Shown here: piece after piece, positions 48,108-59,734 of the stretch
Layout of the letters: each line of letters begins with the position of its first letter
Numbering within the stretch: the first letter of the stretch is position 1
Assembly: GCA_018296165.2 (NCBI GenBank)
Contig: JACKQL020000103.1
Span: forward strand, 62,001-126,000
Source: Termitomyces sp. T153
Taxonomy: Eukaryota > Basidiomycota > Agaricomycetes > Agaricales > Lyophyllaceae
Direction of reading: 5' to 3'
DNA: 64,000 nt
Notes under the pieces: generated by a model
Seen by the model: only the letters and a program-made list of their open reading frames with translations
What the model was told of the DNA's origin: nothing
Databases searched by the model: none
Position numbers and translations under genes: made by a program

Positions 48108-48851
48108 TTGACCATGTACTTCAGACCAAGGTTACTGTTTCAGTGGGTAAATTGTGCTCACTTTCATCAGATATTTGCAATCAGTTCCACAACACCATTA
48201 CTCCCAAGCACAACTTGGCAACTAACATTGTTATCACTAATGAACCTTCTACAATTCCTTGAAGAAATCCTGCCAACAGTTGCCTATGACAATGCCACCT
48301 TCAGTCTGTCCTCCAATGCTGCCACTGCTCAGAGTATCTTGGAAATGTTAGCACTAGTCACAGCCATAGACCCTGTTGAAGCCTACATTGAATCAGTACC
48401 TCCAGGTCAAGACCCCATCATTCTCACTTGTGCTAAGGAAGCTCAGGCTATTTGGTCCATCATGATGCTAATCATCAATTGCAAGGAAATTGAATGCATT
48501 GATGATAGTGGGTCTCAGAGCATCTCTATGTCAGCTGAACTTGCTAGTGAACTGTCAGTGACCTACAACCCAAGCATTGTCCTCAACATGCAGGGTGCTA
48601 ATGGTACCATGGATCAATTGTTAGGCCTAGCATGCAATGTTCCCTGCACTATTGGCAACATTCTATTTTACCTCCAGATCCACATCCTCAGATCCTCCAC
48701 ATATGACATTTTACTTGGCTGGCCCTGCAACATTCTTACCTGCAATGTTGTTAAGACTCTTAGCAAACAGGAAACAATGCTAACAATCATGGGCCCTAAC
48801 ACTGGATTTTGGCACATCATACCAACATTTCCAAGAGGCAAGCCCAAGTGA
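48108..48851 (+). pseudogene. Aspartic protease region of the TGATG-family Ty3 element
   Basis: The 247-codon stretch contains the retroviral-type active site C-I-D-D-S-G-S-Q, followed by SISMSAELASEL and later SSTYDILLGWPC, which corresponds to the second conserved region (ILLG). The surrounding gag-pol frame is broken. The active-site aspartate is retained. Confidence 0.75.
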
Positions 48852-48898
48852 CCTTGCCAGCAGTTTTGTTATGACAAAAATATGTTGCCCTCACACTG

Positions 48899-49562
48899 AT
48901 GCTGCCCACCACCAACATGATTAGCAACAGTGCTAGCAATCTGGTACTAGCAGTTGAATATAACCATCAGACCAGACAAGTTTCATTTATTTCTTGTGCT
49001 GAATTAGACAATGACGTTTTACTTACAGACAATTTACTTACAGAAAACCTACAATGCCCTTCTCTCACCTATCTCAATGCTACTGCCCCTTTTCTTTTTG
49101 AACCTCTTCCTACTGATTCCTACATTATCTTCACAGATGCTTCTAGTCTCCAGATTCTTAGATTTACTGCTACCACACTCCATTCACCTCTTAACAATGT
49201 CACTACAGATATCTTTATCAATTACTCCTTCCCCACCATTTTTATTGCTAACAATACCCACCCTCCTCCATACCAACAGGATAATTTACCAACAAGCACA
49301 AAATTATTTTTATTAGCAAACATGATACTGGCTTCCTCACTAGCAACAAACTCAATGTATTGGTCAACCTTGTTGCTATGCAAAATCAAGCCTTTGCTTG
49401 GGACAACTCCAAATGTGGCAGCCTGCAACCTAACTTCTTTCCACCAGTACATATACCAACACTTCCCCATGTCCTATGGGTCCAGTACAATTACCCTATA
49501 CTACCAGGCCTACAGAAGGAAGTCTGTATGACCATACAAATAAGATCAATGCTGGCATCTAC
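48899..49562 (+). pseudogene. Start of the Ty3 reverse transcriptase region, cut by a Copia element
   Basis: Open to 49531 in one frame but with the expected RT-leader text only in other frames: PGLQKEVCMTIQ, then INAGIY just before the insertion at 49563. The next RT codons (SAYCLHWYCVLKKN) appear at about 51370, after the Copia element. Confidence 0.6.
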
Positions 49563-49662
49563 TGTTGGGAAATCAGACAGAGAACCCAGTGTAAGAAGCA
49601 GAGCATGCAATGTCACAAGTGCTGAAAAGTGCATAGCTATGACAGATCTGTCTATTAGTTAA

Positions 49663-50019
49663 TGTGGGGGGATATATATTTATGGAGAATTTAGAGCGAT
49701 TTGTATATTTTTCCGGACACCTATATGAAAATGAATATATTTTTTATGTTTCTTAGCTTCTTTAGAAACTTTGGTAGAGGAGTAATTCGTTTATTTAACA
49801 TAGACATACGGTTAAATATTCTTCTTGGTGTTTTGAAGCGAATCTCGGAATTACATAAATTGATGGTAGATATTCAGACTACTCATGCTAAGTTGGGTAG
49901 TCAAGATGGAAACAGCCGAGAACACTGATTAAGGTCCCAAATGATTGTTAAGTGAGTTTAAGGATGTAGCAATATTGTATACAGCTGTGAAGTGAGCCTG
50001 GCAGTCGCTACTTTTAATG
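49663..50019 (+). other. Nuclear mitochondrial insertion resembling LSU rRNA
   Basis: This 357-bp block interrupts the left Copia LTR; the right LTR reads straight through (AGTTAAC-ATAATAAAG). Its right half follows the order of a conserved domain II stretch of bacterial/organellar large-subunit rRNA: GCGAATCTCGG, CATGCTAAG, GATGGAAACAGCC, TAAGGTCCCAAAT, GTTAAGTGAG, ACAGCTGTGAAGTGAGCC. The AT-rich left half would be a variable mitochondrial expansion. By eye it has about eight CpG sites while the surrounding Copia DNA has none. A short open frame (49701-49928) lies in it but has no meaning under this reading. Confidence 0.8.
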
Positions 50020-50124
50020 ATAATAAAGTTTAATGTCCAATTGGTCAATTCTGCTATCATGTGAGCTCAGTTATCCTCAATACTTCCCCTTGAGCAAAAT
50101 ATTTGTGACAGTCTTCCCCTCAAT

Positions 50125-50940
50125 CTACAAGGCATAGTTCTCCTTGTCATTCTCAGAGAAGACAGCAAAACCAGCAAACTTCTTATTAATCAATTTGAAG
50201 TGCTTCAACCTAGTTTTGCATGAAGCAGTGAAATGGCCAATGCCTCCACAATAGAAACAAGTCACAGTGGAACCAGTCTTCTTTGTTGCAGTCATAGTAT
50301 CCAAACCAGGCTTTTCTCCTGACTTCAATGTAGTAGCAGTGGTGGTGGTGCAGGTGAGATTCTGACAACTCTCCTCATTGAGTAAGCAAGTGATGACAAA
50401 GTTGAGGGTGAGCTCCTCAGGTTTAATGGCATCAAGAGAGATGATGACAGTCTCATAAGAAGGAGGGAGACTAGCAGTGAGGACAACAATGATGTCTTTG
50501 TCAGAAGTGGAAATGTTGATGGGCAGTAAGGCAGTTGGCAAGAGAGCAGACTTCTCCAATCCAGGCCTCCATGGTTTGGCCTTCCTTCATAGAAGCAGTA
50601 ATGAAGGCACAATGGAGTGCAAGGTGACTACTAAAATCACAAGCATGATGAACCTTGGCAAGGTTATCTCAGATGGTGTAGGGGTTTGGGTCAGTTATAT
50701 GGGCAAGTTGAGCATCTTTCACACTAAGAATCAATGTTGCCTTAGCCTCAGCCATCCTCTTCTTGATCCTCTTCACCTCCAGACCTTCTTTATTCTCTAG
50801 CAACACCTTCCCCTCAAACAAATCCCAATACCCCTGACAAACCAACAGCTTCCATGCACTTTGCCCACTCAACATAGTTTGTGTGAGAGAGATGGGGAAA
50901 GCAAATAGAACTATCTATAGGTGCTGAATCTGGCATGATG
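50125..50940 (-). pseudogene. Copia gag with zinc knuckle
   Basis: The minus-strand frame is open from 50559 to 50125 and ends with the CCHC knuckle C-F-Y-C-G-G-I-G-H-F-T-A-S-C. Upstream, in other frames to about 50940, YVEWAKCMEAVG-like and LTASLPPSYETVIISLDAI text matches Copia gag (UBN2 type). The gag runs almost directly into the left LTR, so pol has been deleted. Confidence 0.72.
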
Positions 50941-51350
50941 GTGACCAAGAAAGAAAATGGAGATAGAGAGCAGCAAAGATGAAAGCAGTAGTAGTTTGCA
51001 TCTCAAGAGTCTCTGCAAGATCTGGCACTTGCAATGCAAAATAGATTTTGGCCTCTGGGGGGCAGGTAGTAGATTTTGGCCTCTAGGGGGCAGGTGTGAA
51101 ATTTGGCCTTCATAGGGCAGGGTACAGAATTTGGCCTTTGCAGGGCAGGGGTGAGACACTCAAGGTATGTGAGATGCTTAGCACTTGTATTGGGAAATCA
51201 GACAGAGAACCTGGCATAAGAAGCAGAGCACACACTGTTACAAGTACTAAGAAGCACATAGCTACAACAGATCTGTCTATTAGTTAACATAATAAAGTTT
51301 AATGTTCAATGAGTCAATTCTGCTATCATTTGGTTATTCTCAACATCTAC

Positions 51351-52926
51351 AAACCCCAACTCAGCCTACTGCTTGCACTGGTATTGTGTTCTTAAGAAGA
51401 ACAGTAAGCTCTGACTTGTGCACAGTTCTCAAGAAGAACAGTAAGCTCTGACTTGTGCACAGCTTAGAGCTGCTAAACTGAGTGACCATTTATCACTCTG
51501 GAGTCCCACTGTTTCCAGATCATGTTGTTGAGTCCTTTGCTGGGTGCATATATGGCACTATCTTTGACCTCTATGTTGGCTACAACAAGTGCTTGATCCA
51601 CTCTTCCTCTCACAACCTAACAACATTTCAGACTCTCTTTGGTGCCTTGCAACTGGTGATGCTATGAATGGAATGGACTAACTCTGTACCAATCTTTCAT
51701 GATGACATCAACTTCATCTTGCAACTCAAAATTCCTCACAACATGCTCAGCTTCATTGATGACCCAGGCACTAAAGGACCCAAGGATTGGATGTTGATTA
51801 ATGGCATACCTTCTAAGCATCCCAACAGCCCCAATGTTTGTCTAGGACTCTGAGAGTTCTTTGAACTCCTCAATTGCATCCTCCAGTGCATGGAGTGCAT
51901 GGAGTATTGTGGCAGTATGTTCTCTGGTCATAAGCTAGTCCTTTGTGCTGTCAAGTTTGAGATTCTCAGTCATGTCTGCATGCCCAAAGCACTAGTTCCT
52001 GAAGAGAGTCACTTGGCACTAATCAAGCACTGAGGACCTTGTAAGTTGCTATCAGAAGTTTATGCCTTTCTTGGCACTGTCAGTATCCTTAGAATTTTTG
52101 TCAAGAGCTTTGGCCACTGAGCCCACCATCTGATGAAGCTAACATGTGCTGGCATCCTCTTCAAGTTTGGTCCTGATCAGATTAATGCCTAGTGTGACCT
52201 TGTGCAGGTGCTACAAGATGCCTAAGCCCCTAGTCCCTATTGATTATGAATCTACTGATCCAGTCATCCTAGTAGTCAACACTTCATATATTGCTGTTGG
52301 CTTCTACCTCTGCCAGTGCCATAGCAATAATTGCAAACAGCATTGCTATAATTGATTTGGGTTCATTATGCTTAATGACAGGGAAGTATGCTTCAGCTAG
52401 CCCAAGCTCAAGCTCTATGGTCTGTTCAGGACACTACAGACTCTGCATATGTACCTCCTAGGCATTCACAATCTCATCATCAAAGTCAATATGTGCTACA
52501 TCAAGGGTATGCTCCTGAGCCTCCCTGCTATGTACCAGTGGCTTAGCAACTTGAAATAGCCTGAAGACCTTAGCAACACCAACTATGCCACCTTTGTTTG
52601 CTATGCCACCACCTTTTTCTTAGCTGACAGCAAGCTCTGGCAATGTAATCGCAATGGTGCCCACAACTTATTTGTTGATGCCAGCCACTGTATTTGCATC
52701 CTGCATGGGCACAGAGGACTATTTGCTACTAGGGCAGCCCTGCTGGAGCACTTCTGGTGGCTTCACATTAGCACTGACATTGCTTAGTACATCTGCACCT
52801 GCCACCTCTACCAGATGACCAGACCATCAAAGTTCTCATTCTGCCCACTGTTGCTATGCCTGCCCCCTTGTTCAGCAAGATTTACATTGATACCATGTTA
52901 ATGCTGCCATCTAATAAGTTCAAGTA
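51351..52926 (+). pseudogene. Ty3 reverse transcriptase, RNase H and integrase start, decayed
   Basis: Continuing after the Copia insertion: CVLKKN, then GCIYGTIFDLYVGYNKCLIHS, LTTFQTLFGALQLVML, EWTNSVPIFHDDINFILQL and SFIDDPGTKGP, all Ty3 RT motifs, with frequent stops. RNase H-like text (PVILVVNTSYIAVGFYLCQC) follows at 52250, and integrase zinc-finger region at 52620-52820. The core begins KIYIDTMLMLPSNKFKY and is cut at 52927 by a solo LTR. A 37-bp tandem duplication lies at 51390-51465. Confidence 0.72.
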
Positions 52927-53988
52927 TATTATGACCCATTATCAGACCTCCAGACCCTTTCTTAAGCCACCTCACTTTCCTCAAGTTCCCCCCTCAACAC
53001 CTCCTTGACTCACCTGACCTTTGTTCACCTATGGTGCTCATCCTGGCTAAATCCAATGTTTTCCTGAAAAACCTTGACATGTTACCTGCAGGCTCCAACA
53101 CTTCTCCTTCTCCTCCTGAGCCCCTGGAGCCCCCCCAGCACTGTTCCTGATCCCAGCATACATTACTGACTTGTTACCATGGCTTACCCAACCCAGTCCA
53201 GAATATCACAATGATCTCAGGGCAGCCCATGTTCCCATCAGATCCCATCAGTATATCACCATGGCCCACTCACTGATTATAACTGACACTCATTGGCTTT
53301 GCATGACCCCAATGAGCCCTGCTGCCAGACCTGTTATCCCTGGAGGACTTCCAGTAGCTAGTATATAAGTGTAAAGTTGCATCTGTTACTCTAATCTTGA
53401 TATTGCTTTACTTGGTTATCTGTAGTTATTGTCTCTTGTTATATTTGTCTCTGTTACATTTCCCAGTCTTGTCTCTATTTTATGTCTCTAGTCTTGTATG
53501 TCTTGTCTCAGTTCTATTTCATTCTTGTCTCTGTCTTGTCTCAACTCCATCTCACCTTGCATGCCTAAATTCCTTTCAACTCTAATGCTGTTACAAACTC
53601 CACACATAAGTTACAACCCCCAACACTCATAATTAACTCTGGACCTTGCTCTACACTCAGCCCCAGAACCCATCATCATTAATTGATCCTCCATCAATTG
53701 CTGGCCCTGCTCCCATCACCTGCATAGCCTCCACTTGCCCCACAATCTGTATAATCACCTCCAGACTTGTACCTGAGTTTTTCCTCCAGCTTAACTCTTC
53801 TCTGTACCTTGTCTTAGACTTTTCTGGACTACTATAGACTTGCTTGAACCATCCCCTCTAGCTTATCCTTGCAGGTATCCAAAGTACAGACCTCTCCAGA
53901 ATGCTAGGTTATAAGTACAGGACATCCTGTCCATCCAGTAAGGACTCACCCAGTTAAGCTGAGCCCCCATGGTTAGTGGAACCTGACA
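52927..53988 (+). mobile_element. Solo LTR, family A, inserted in a Ty3 integrase
   Basis: Left edge TATTATGACCC (the start TG decayed to TA) and right edge GGAACCTGACA. The 5-bp duplication AAGTA flanks it (52922-52926, 53989-53993). Removing the LTR and one repeat restores integrase codons NKFKYIIQGCC in one frame, so the boundaries are certain. CpG is absent. 1062 bp, against 1125 for the copy at 737. Confidence 0.9.
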
Positions 53989-54841
53989 AAGTATATCATT
54001 CAAGGTTGCTGCTTGTTGATTCAATATCCAGAGTTTTGCATGCTCCAATGCAAAAACACCATTGCTATTGCCAAGTGGATCTTTGAAGACATCATCTGTT
54101 GCTGGGGTGCCCTCTGCAAGATTGTTACTGACAATAGGCCCCCCATCATTAAAGCAGTCACCTACCTAGCAAAGAAGTACCACTTCAACCACATTGATAT
54201 TTCTGGCTAAGTGGGCTAGTGCTACTTACTCTGTCTTTTGGTCTGAGAGAGTTATGATATGCAAGTGCATGAGATGCTCATCTTATTATGCCACTACAGA
54301 AACACACCCTCTCTTCCCTGCTAACATCCAAGAAGCTACTTACCTCCAGCTGCTGCCAAACTCAGTGCTCTTCTCTACCAACCTTATTGCCAGACATGCT
54401 ATTAACCTTCAGCAATGCTCAGAAGACCTCAAGCAACTCCACAACAAAGACTTTAGCACCTGTTGCCAAGCCACCCTTTGCTTTGAGAAAGAGCATGCTG
54501 CCACCATCTACAGCTACAACTTCAAGCATGGCAACCTTGTTATTATGCACAATACTAAAATTGAAGTTACTTACAACAAGAAGATGTGCTCCCATTACTT
54601 GGGACCTTTAGTGGTAATCTCTCATAACCATGGAGACACTTACATCCTTTGCAAATTACATGGCTCTGTTTTACACCAACTAGTTGCTGCCTTTTGCCTA
54701 CTCCTCTATTTTACCAGAGAACATATCAATATGCCTAGCAACCTCCTTGACATTGACACCTCAAAACTTTGCCAGCTAGAGAAAACTGACCTCTTAGATA
54801 ATGAAGACCTGCCTAACATTGCTAGCAACAATGATGGCTAG
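53989..54841 (+). pseudogene. Ty3 integrase core and C-terminus, decayed
   Basis: Reads IQYPEFCMLQC, then AIAKWIFEDIICCWGALCKIVTDN (second catalytic aspartate), AKKYHFNHIDISG, and after a frameshift YATTETHPLFPANIQEATYL and LGPLVVISHNHGDTYILCKL, the GPY/F module of Ty3 integrases. Ends near 54841. Confidence 0.78.
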
Positions 54842-55340
54842 TGCAGCCTTGCCTTTGCTAAGCACTTATACTTTTCCTTGAATTTTTGATACTATACTAA
54901 AAAACTGTCAAAAATACTCTACAAACTATTTCTTTTGCTATCATTTCATGTTGCTACAATAAGATGCAGTGCTATGCCTTCACTATGCTACCTTGCACAA
55001 GCCTCTAGGGGCTTTCTTGCTATGATGATCTACTGAGCATTTCCTCTTCAAGTTGTTTGGCTGTTACTATGTGTTTCTTTTCTGTTTGCTCATTTTTGGC
55101 TTCTATGTCACTAAGTGCCAAGTCCTTGGGTGGTAACAATCCTTTCTCACTTCTTACTTTTTCCCTCAACTTTTGATATGGTACATTTTATATTGGCCCC
55201 TGCAGGGGGCACTACTAACTATATTGCAAGACATCTCAAGGGAGTTAGTCTCTATGTTAAAGCCCCTTAGGGGGGCTAGTCCATTCATAAAACAACAAGA
55301 TAAAAAGACCTCTTAAGGGGGTCAGTCTGCAAACCTTAAG
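54842..55340. other. 3' untranslated part of the Ty3 element, LTR not found
   Basis: CpG-free, with no coding potential. It contains CCCCTGCAGGGGGC (a 14-bp near-palindrome) at about 55197 and purine runs (AGGGGGCTAG, AAGGGGG). A 3' LTR of the TGATG family would be expected but is not seen, so the element is truncated here. Confidence 0.45.
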
Positions 55341-56440
55341 GGGCCAGTTCTGCAAAGTCCATCATAGCATTGGCTTCCTCAAAGTTGCTAGAGGGCATGG
55401 TAAGAGGACTGATGAGTGCCAAGTCCCCCATCTGCACATTGTTGACTATCTGCCAAGCCATTGTGGCATCACAGTTGTCCTGCAGACAGTGCAAAGTTTG
55501 CACTGTCCTTTCTTCAAAACTTGGTATCATGTTCTTGCAGTGATCATCTCCCTGCAGAACATTGCTTCTGCCACTGCCACCCTCTTTCAATTGAGCTCTA
55601 GGTGAGCATGGGAATCCAGAGTGAAGACCAGTGCTACAAAGCCATTGCCCAGTCAATCCAAGTCATCTAGTGATATCTGGAAAAGGGGGAAATCTGTCTA
55701 TTTTCCAGGGTGCTAGAAGAGATATCAGACCAAGGTTAGTAAGCAATGAAGTTGATCACTCACTGGAACCTCTGGCCAGGGTGCAGCAGGGTCACTAGTT
55801 GCTGGTGCCTCTGGAACTGGCATGGCAATAGAAGATTTGCTAAAAGGAGATCAGTCATAATGCCAGCAAAAGGGAAGTGCCACTTGCTAGACTCCACTGA
55901 GACCAGAAATGGAGCCCTCTTACTCTACCTCCATCTCCTCTCCACCCAAACTCTTAGTAATGGCTGTAGCTACCTTGCACCACTCTGCTAGTGACATTGC
56001 CTCTTTCTCTGCCTCATCATTGCTAGCACCTTCTATCACTTCCTCCTCCTCATTGCTATCCTCAATGACCTCTTGATTCTTCTCTTTTCTCTTGACAAGT
56101 GTTGGCCCTCCCACCATAATCTCATCTTGCATTATCAGCAAGTCAAAGCTGGGCTGTTTGATGGCTATGGGCAGACTCTGGGTGTCAGAGGACTTCCATT
56201 TCTGACCTCTGTGGCAATCTCTGCTGCTTGTTCCAGACCCTTGGAGATCTCTGGAGACCCTTAGAACTTCCCATGGTTTCTTGTTAAGCACCTCTCTAGG
56301 GTTAGGGCTAGCTTCAGCTTTTTGTACAGTTGTTCCCATGCCTCTACTGCCTGCTGATGTGCTGCACTGAGTAGTGGGGATTCTTAGACTTGTTTTCTTC
56401 AGATTCCCCTCTGCTAAGTGATTAGTTACCATTTGTATCA
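55341..56440 (-). other. Repeat DNA with unassigned minus-strand frames
   Basis: Two minus-strand stretches are open, 55336-55656 and 55920-56441. The second is acidic (IEDSNEEEEVIEGASNDEAE) and Ser-poor toward the end. Neither resembles a retrotransposon domain I know, and both are CpG-poor. They could be part of another element's extra gene. Confidence 0.4.
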
Positions 56441-57787
56441 TTGACTACCTTGCTAATATACTTCAGATTCCCCTCTACTAGCTGCATGATTGAGCCACCA
56501 CTCCTAGAGGTTGCCCTTACAGCAGAACAAGTCTCTAACTCTGGTCTGGAAGCTCCTCACAGCCTGCAAGGAACCTCTGAGCCCTTATTTGTTGCTTCAC
56601 CACCAGACTTAAGCACCAGTGGAATTCTATGTCTCAGCTTGCCAATCCAAACACTTCCCCAGAGGCCCCAGCCCCTCAGGACAAAGTCTGGACTCACTTG
56701 CTACACCTAGAGAACCAGGTGCAACTGACTCAATTGTCTCTCACCCATCACACAACCAAACTCTCTACCCTCTGTCAGACCACAAATCACATTTTCCAAT
56801 TCCTCCAGGCACTGCTAGAACACCTGCCCCCTATCTTCACACCACTCCCAGTAGCAAAACTACCCCCAGCAGCTTCAATAGTTGCTCCTATAGCTCTAAT
56901 AACTTTCTGGCCATGGATTCCATGCTCTATGCTCCTGGACACATATAACAGTGCTCACTCTGGTGGAGAGCACTTTCTCCAGTTCTGTCTCACCTACATC
57001 CACCTCAGTAGAGATGCCTTTGACTCCAATGCATTGAAGATAGCTTGGGTGCTGTCATATATGAAGACTGGATAGGCCTCCACCTATGCACTATGGATGT
57101 TCTGGCACCCTGGAGGTGTTGGAAGCTTCACAGATTGGGCCACTTTCAAAAAAGACTTCTAAGCAGAGTTTTTCCCAATCAACTCTACCAAAACTGCCAC
57201 TTTAGCACTGCATGACAGGGAGCAGTATGGGCAAGGGAAAAGGATGCTGGATGAGTACATCAACTCCTTCTGAGCACTAGTTAAGCAAGCTGCCTACCCC
57301 AATGGTCTCCAACTATGCCTTGTGTTCTGGGACAGCCTGCACCCTGCACTGATAGAGTGCATTGACAACCTGGTCAAGGGCTGCCCAAATGATGAATGGA
57401 TTGCCTCCTGATACAAGGTGGCCTGGAATCAGTGGCAACTTATGGAGATCCAATGAGAGTGCTGCTTGTACTCTATGCAGCACCCTGCTTTGGTTGCCAG
57501 TCTCCAATACCTTGCTCTAGTACTCCTAGCATCCACCCCTGCTCTGGCCATCCCTGCACTACACTCTTTGCTGCCAGGCATTCCCATGGATGTAGATACA
57601 GCCTGCCAGCACCACTCTATGCTGTTACTATGCCAGAAATGCAAAAACCCAAGGCACTTTGCACAACATTGCCCATTGGGTCTAGAGGTGCACTACCTTT
57701 CTATGGTGGAGCAGGAGAAGCTCTCCTGCAGCTGTTGGCCACAAAGGATGCCATTGGAGCTTCATTACCAGACAAGCCAGCACTGTC
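56441..57787 (+). pseudogene. Chromovirus gag, copy 1 of a tandem pair
   Basis: From an ATG at 56629: MSQLANPNTSPEAPAPQD, then coiled-coil LHLENQVQLTQLS. Capsid text follows: GGEHFLQFCLTYIHLSRDAF and ALKIAWVLSYMKTG, with stops and shifts. A CCHC knuckle, C-Q-K-C-x4-H-F-A-Q-H-C, lies at 57634-57675. The whole region, including sequence upstream of the ATG, is repeated about 1.6 kb further on. Confidence 0.8.
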
Positions 57788-59481
57788 AGGGGACTTCCAT
57801 TTCTGACCTCTGCAACTTGTTCCAGCACCTCTGCAGCTTATTCAACATCTCTGGAGCTCTTTCTGGAACCCTGGAGATCTCTGGAGAACTGTGGAGTTCT
57901 CTGTATCACTTCAGCAATCACTGCCCTAAGGTTAGAAGTAGCTCTGGTCATCTGTATAGTAGTTCCCACACCTCTGCTGCCCACTGATGTGCTGCACTGA
58001 GCAGTGGAGATCCTTAGACTTGTTCTCTTTGGATTTCTCTCTGCTAGGGGATTAGTTACTGATTGTATTGTTGTCTACTCTGCTAATATACTTCAGATTC
58101 CCCTCTGCTAGCTGCATGACTCTGATCTGCTGCTCCAGAGGTTGCCCTTACAGTAGAACAAGTCTCCTAAAACTGGTCTGAAAGCCCCTTATAGCCATAA
58201 GGAACCTCTGAGCCACTATCTGTTGCTTCCCCATCAGGACTAAACACCACAGAGTTCTATGTCTCAGCTTGCCAACCCAGACACACCCTTGAAGGCCCCA
58301 GCCTGGACTTGCCTGCTTCACCTAGAAACCCAGGTGCAATTAATGCAATCATCTCTCACCTACCATATTACCAAACTTTCTATTCTTTGTCAAACAACAA
58401 TCTTATCTCCCAGTCCCTCCAGGTGCTGCTTGAATGCCTATCTCCTAACTCTGCCCCTCCTGCAGCTGTGGAACCAGCCCCAACTGCATCTGCACCTGCC
58501 TTTGCAGCTCTGGTAACCTTATAGCCATAGATTCCACATTCTGCACTACTAGACACATATAATGGCACCTGCTCTGGCAGAGAGTGATTCCTGCAGTCCT
58601 GCCTCACCTATATCCACCTCAGCAGAGATGCCTTTAATTCCAACACATTGAAAATAGCCTGGGTGCTGTCATATATGAAGACCAGACATGCCTCTACTTA
58701 CACACTGTGAGTCTTCTACCACTCTGGAGGTGTTGGAAGCTTTCTGGACTGGGCCACCTTTGAGAAGGACTTCCATGTGGAGTTTTTTCCATTAGACCCC
58801 ACCAAGACTGCAGCCTTGACACTACATGATAGGGAGCAGTACAGACAAGGGAAGCATACACTGGATGAGTACATTGACTCATTCTGGGCTCTGGTGGAGC
58901 AGGCCACTTACTCCAATGGCCTCCAACTATGCCTTACTTTCTAGGATGGCTTGCACCCCACACTGGTGGAACACATTGACAATCTAGCAGAGGGTTGCTC
59001 CAATGATGAAAGGATTGCATCATGGTATGAGGTGGCCCAGGACCAATGGCAACTCATAGAGATCTGAAGAGAGCTCTGCCACCCCCATTCTGCACTGCAC
59101 CCAGCTCCAATCAGCAATCTCTGCTACCCTGCACCTGCCCATCCAATGCTGGCCTTTACTTCAGCTATCCCTACAGCATGCCCCCTGCCACCAGGAATTC
59201 CTATAGATGTGAATGCTGCCAGGCAGCTCCATACTGCCCTACCACTGTGCCAGAGATGCCAGAAGCCTGGGCACTTTGCATGGCACTGCCCCCTAGGCCT
59301 GGAGGTACACTACCTTTACTTAGTGGAGCAGGAGGAACTCCTTCTGCAGCTGCTGGCTGTGAAAAATGCTGCTGGAGCTCCATCACCAGATGAGCCTATA
59401 CTGGAGTTGACCCCAGAGGAGATCAGTACATGTGCCTCACCTCCAGAGCTGGAGGGGGATTTTGAGTTGAGTGACAGATGA
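57788..59481 (+). pseudogene. Chromovirus gag, copy 2 of a tandem pair
   Basis: Starts again with the upstream segment GACTTCCATTTCTGACCTCT, then MSQLANPDTPLKAPA at 58259 and the same order of capsid motifs. The zinc knuckle (C-Q-R-C-x4-H-F-A-W-H-C) at 59249-59290 is followed by LGLEVHYLYLVEQEELLLQL and an acidic linker (LELTPEEIST). This copy leads into protease and RT, so it is the one in the original position. Confidence 0.8.
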
Positions 59482-59734
59482 GGTGTATGCCTCCATCACT
59501 GGGTGCTAATAGGTTCTTGTGTCTGTCAATAGAAAATGAAATTGCCTTGTCTGATGCTCTCCATTCTGAGACAGAAGAACCTCAACACCCCCCTTCAGAT
59601 GTACAAACACTAACTCCAGAGCCTCCACCAAGCTCCCTGACACTTCTGAAGGTCTGTCAGTGCAGCCCCACTTAGGTGAGTTGAATGCCCCAATAGTATG
59701 TGATAGCCTCTGCCCCATCCACTAACTCTCTATG

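Larger units (their letters stand above)
49563..51345 (-). mobile_element. Deleted Ty1/Copia element with two LTRs and 5-bp duplication
   Basis: Left LTR 49563-50082 (163 bp without its own insert) and right LTR 51188-51345 (158 bp) share TGTTGGGAAATCAGACAGAG (TATTGGG... on the right) to CTCAACA. The whole element is flanked by TCTAC (49558-49562 and 51346-51350). A polypurine tract AAGGGGAAG (minus strand) adjoins the left LTR, so the element reads right to left. Inside is only a gag gene; protease, integrase and RT are missing. It interrupts the RT of a Ty3 element. Confidence 0.88.

Noticed and set aside
49701..49928. 75-residue open frame with hydrophobic start
   Set aside because: It lies in the rRNA-like mitochondrial insert and is a chance frame.
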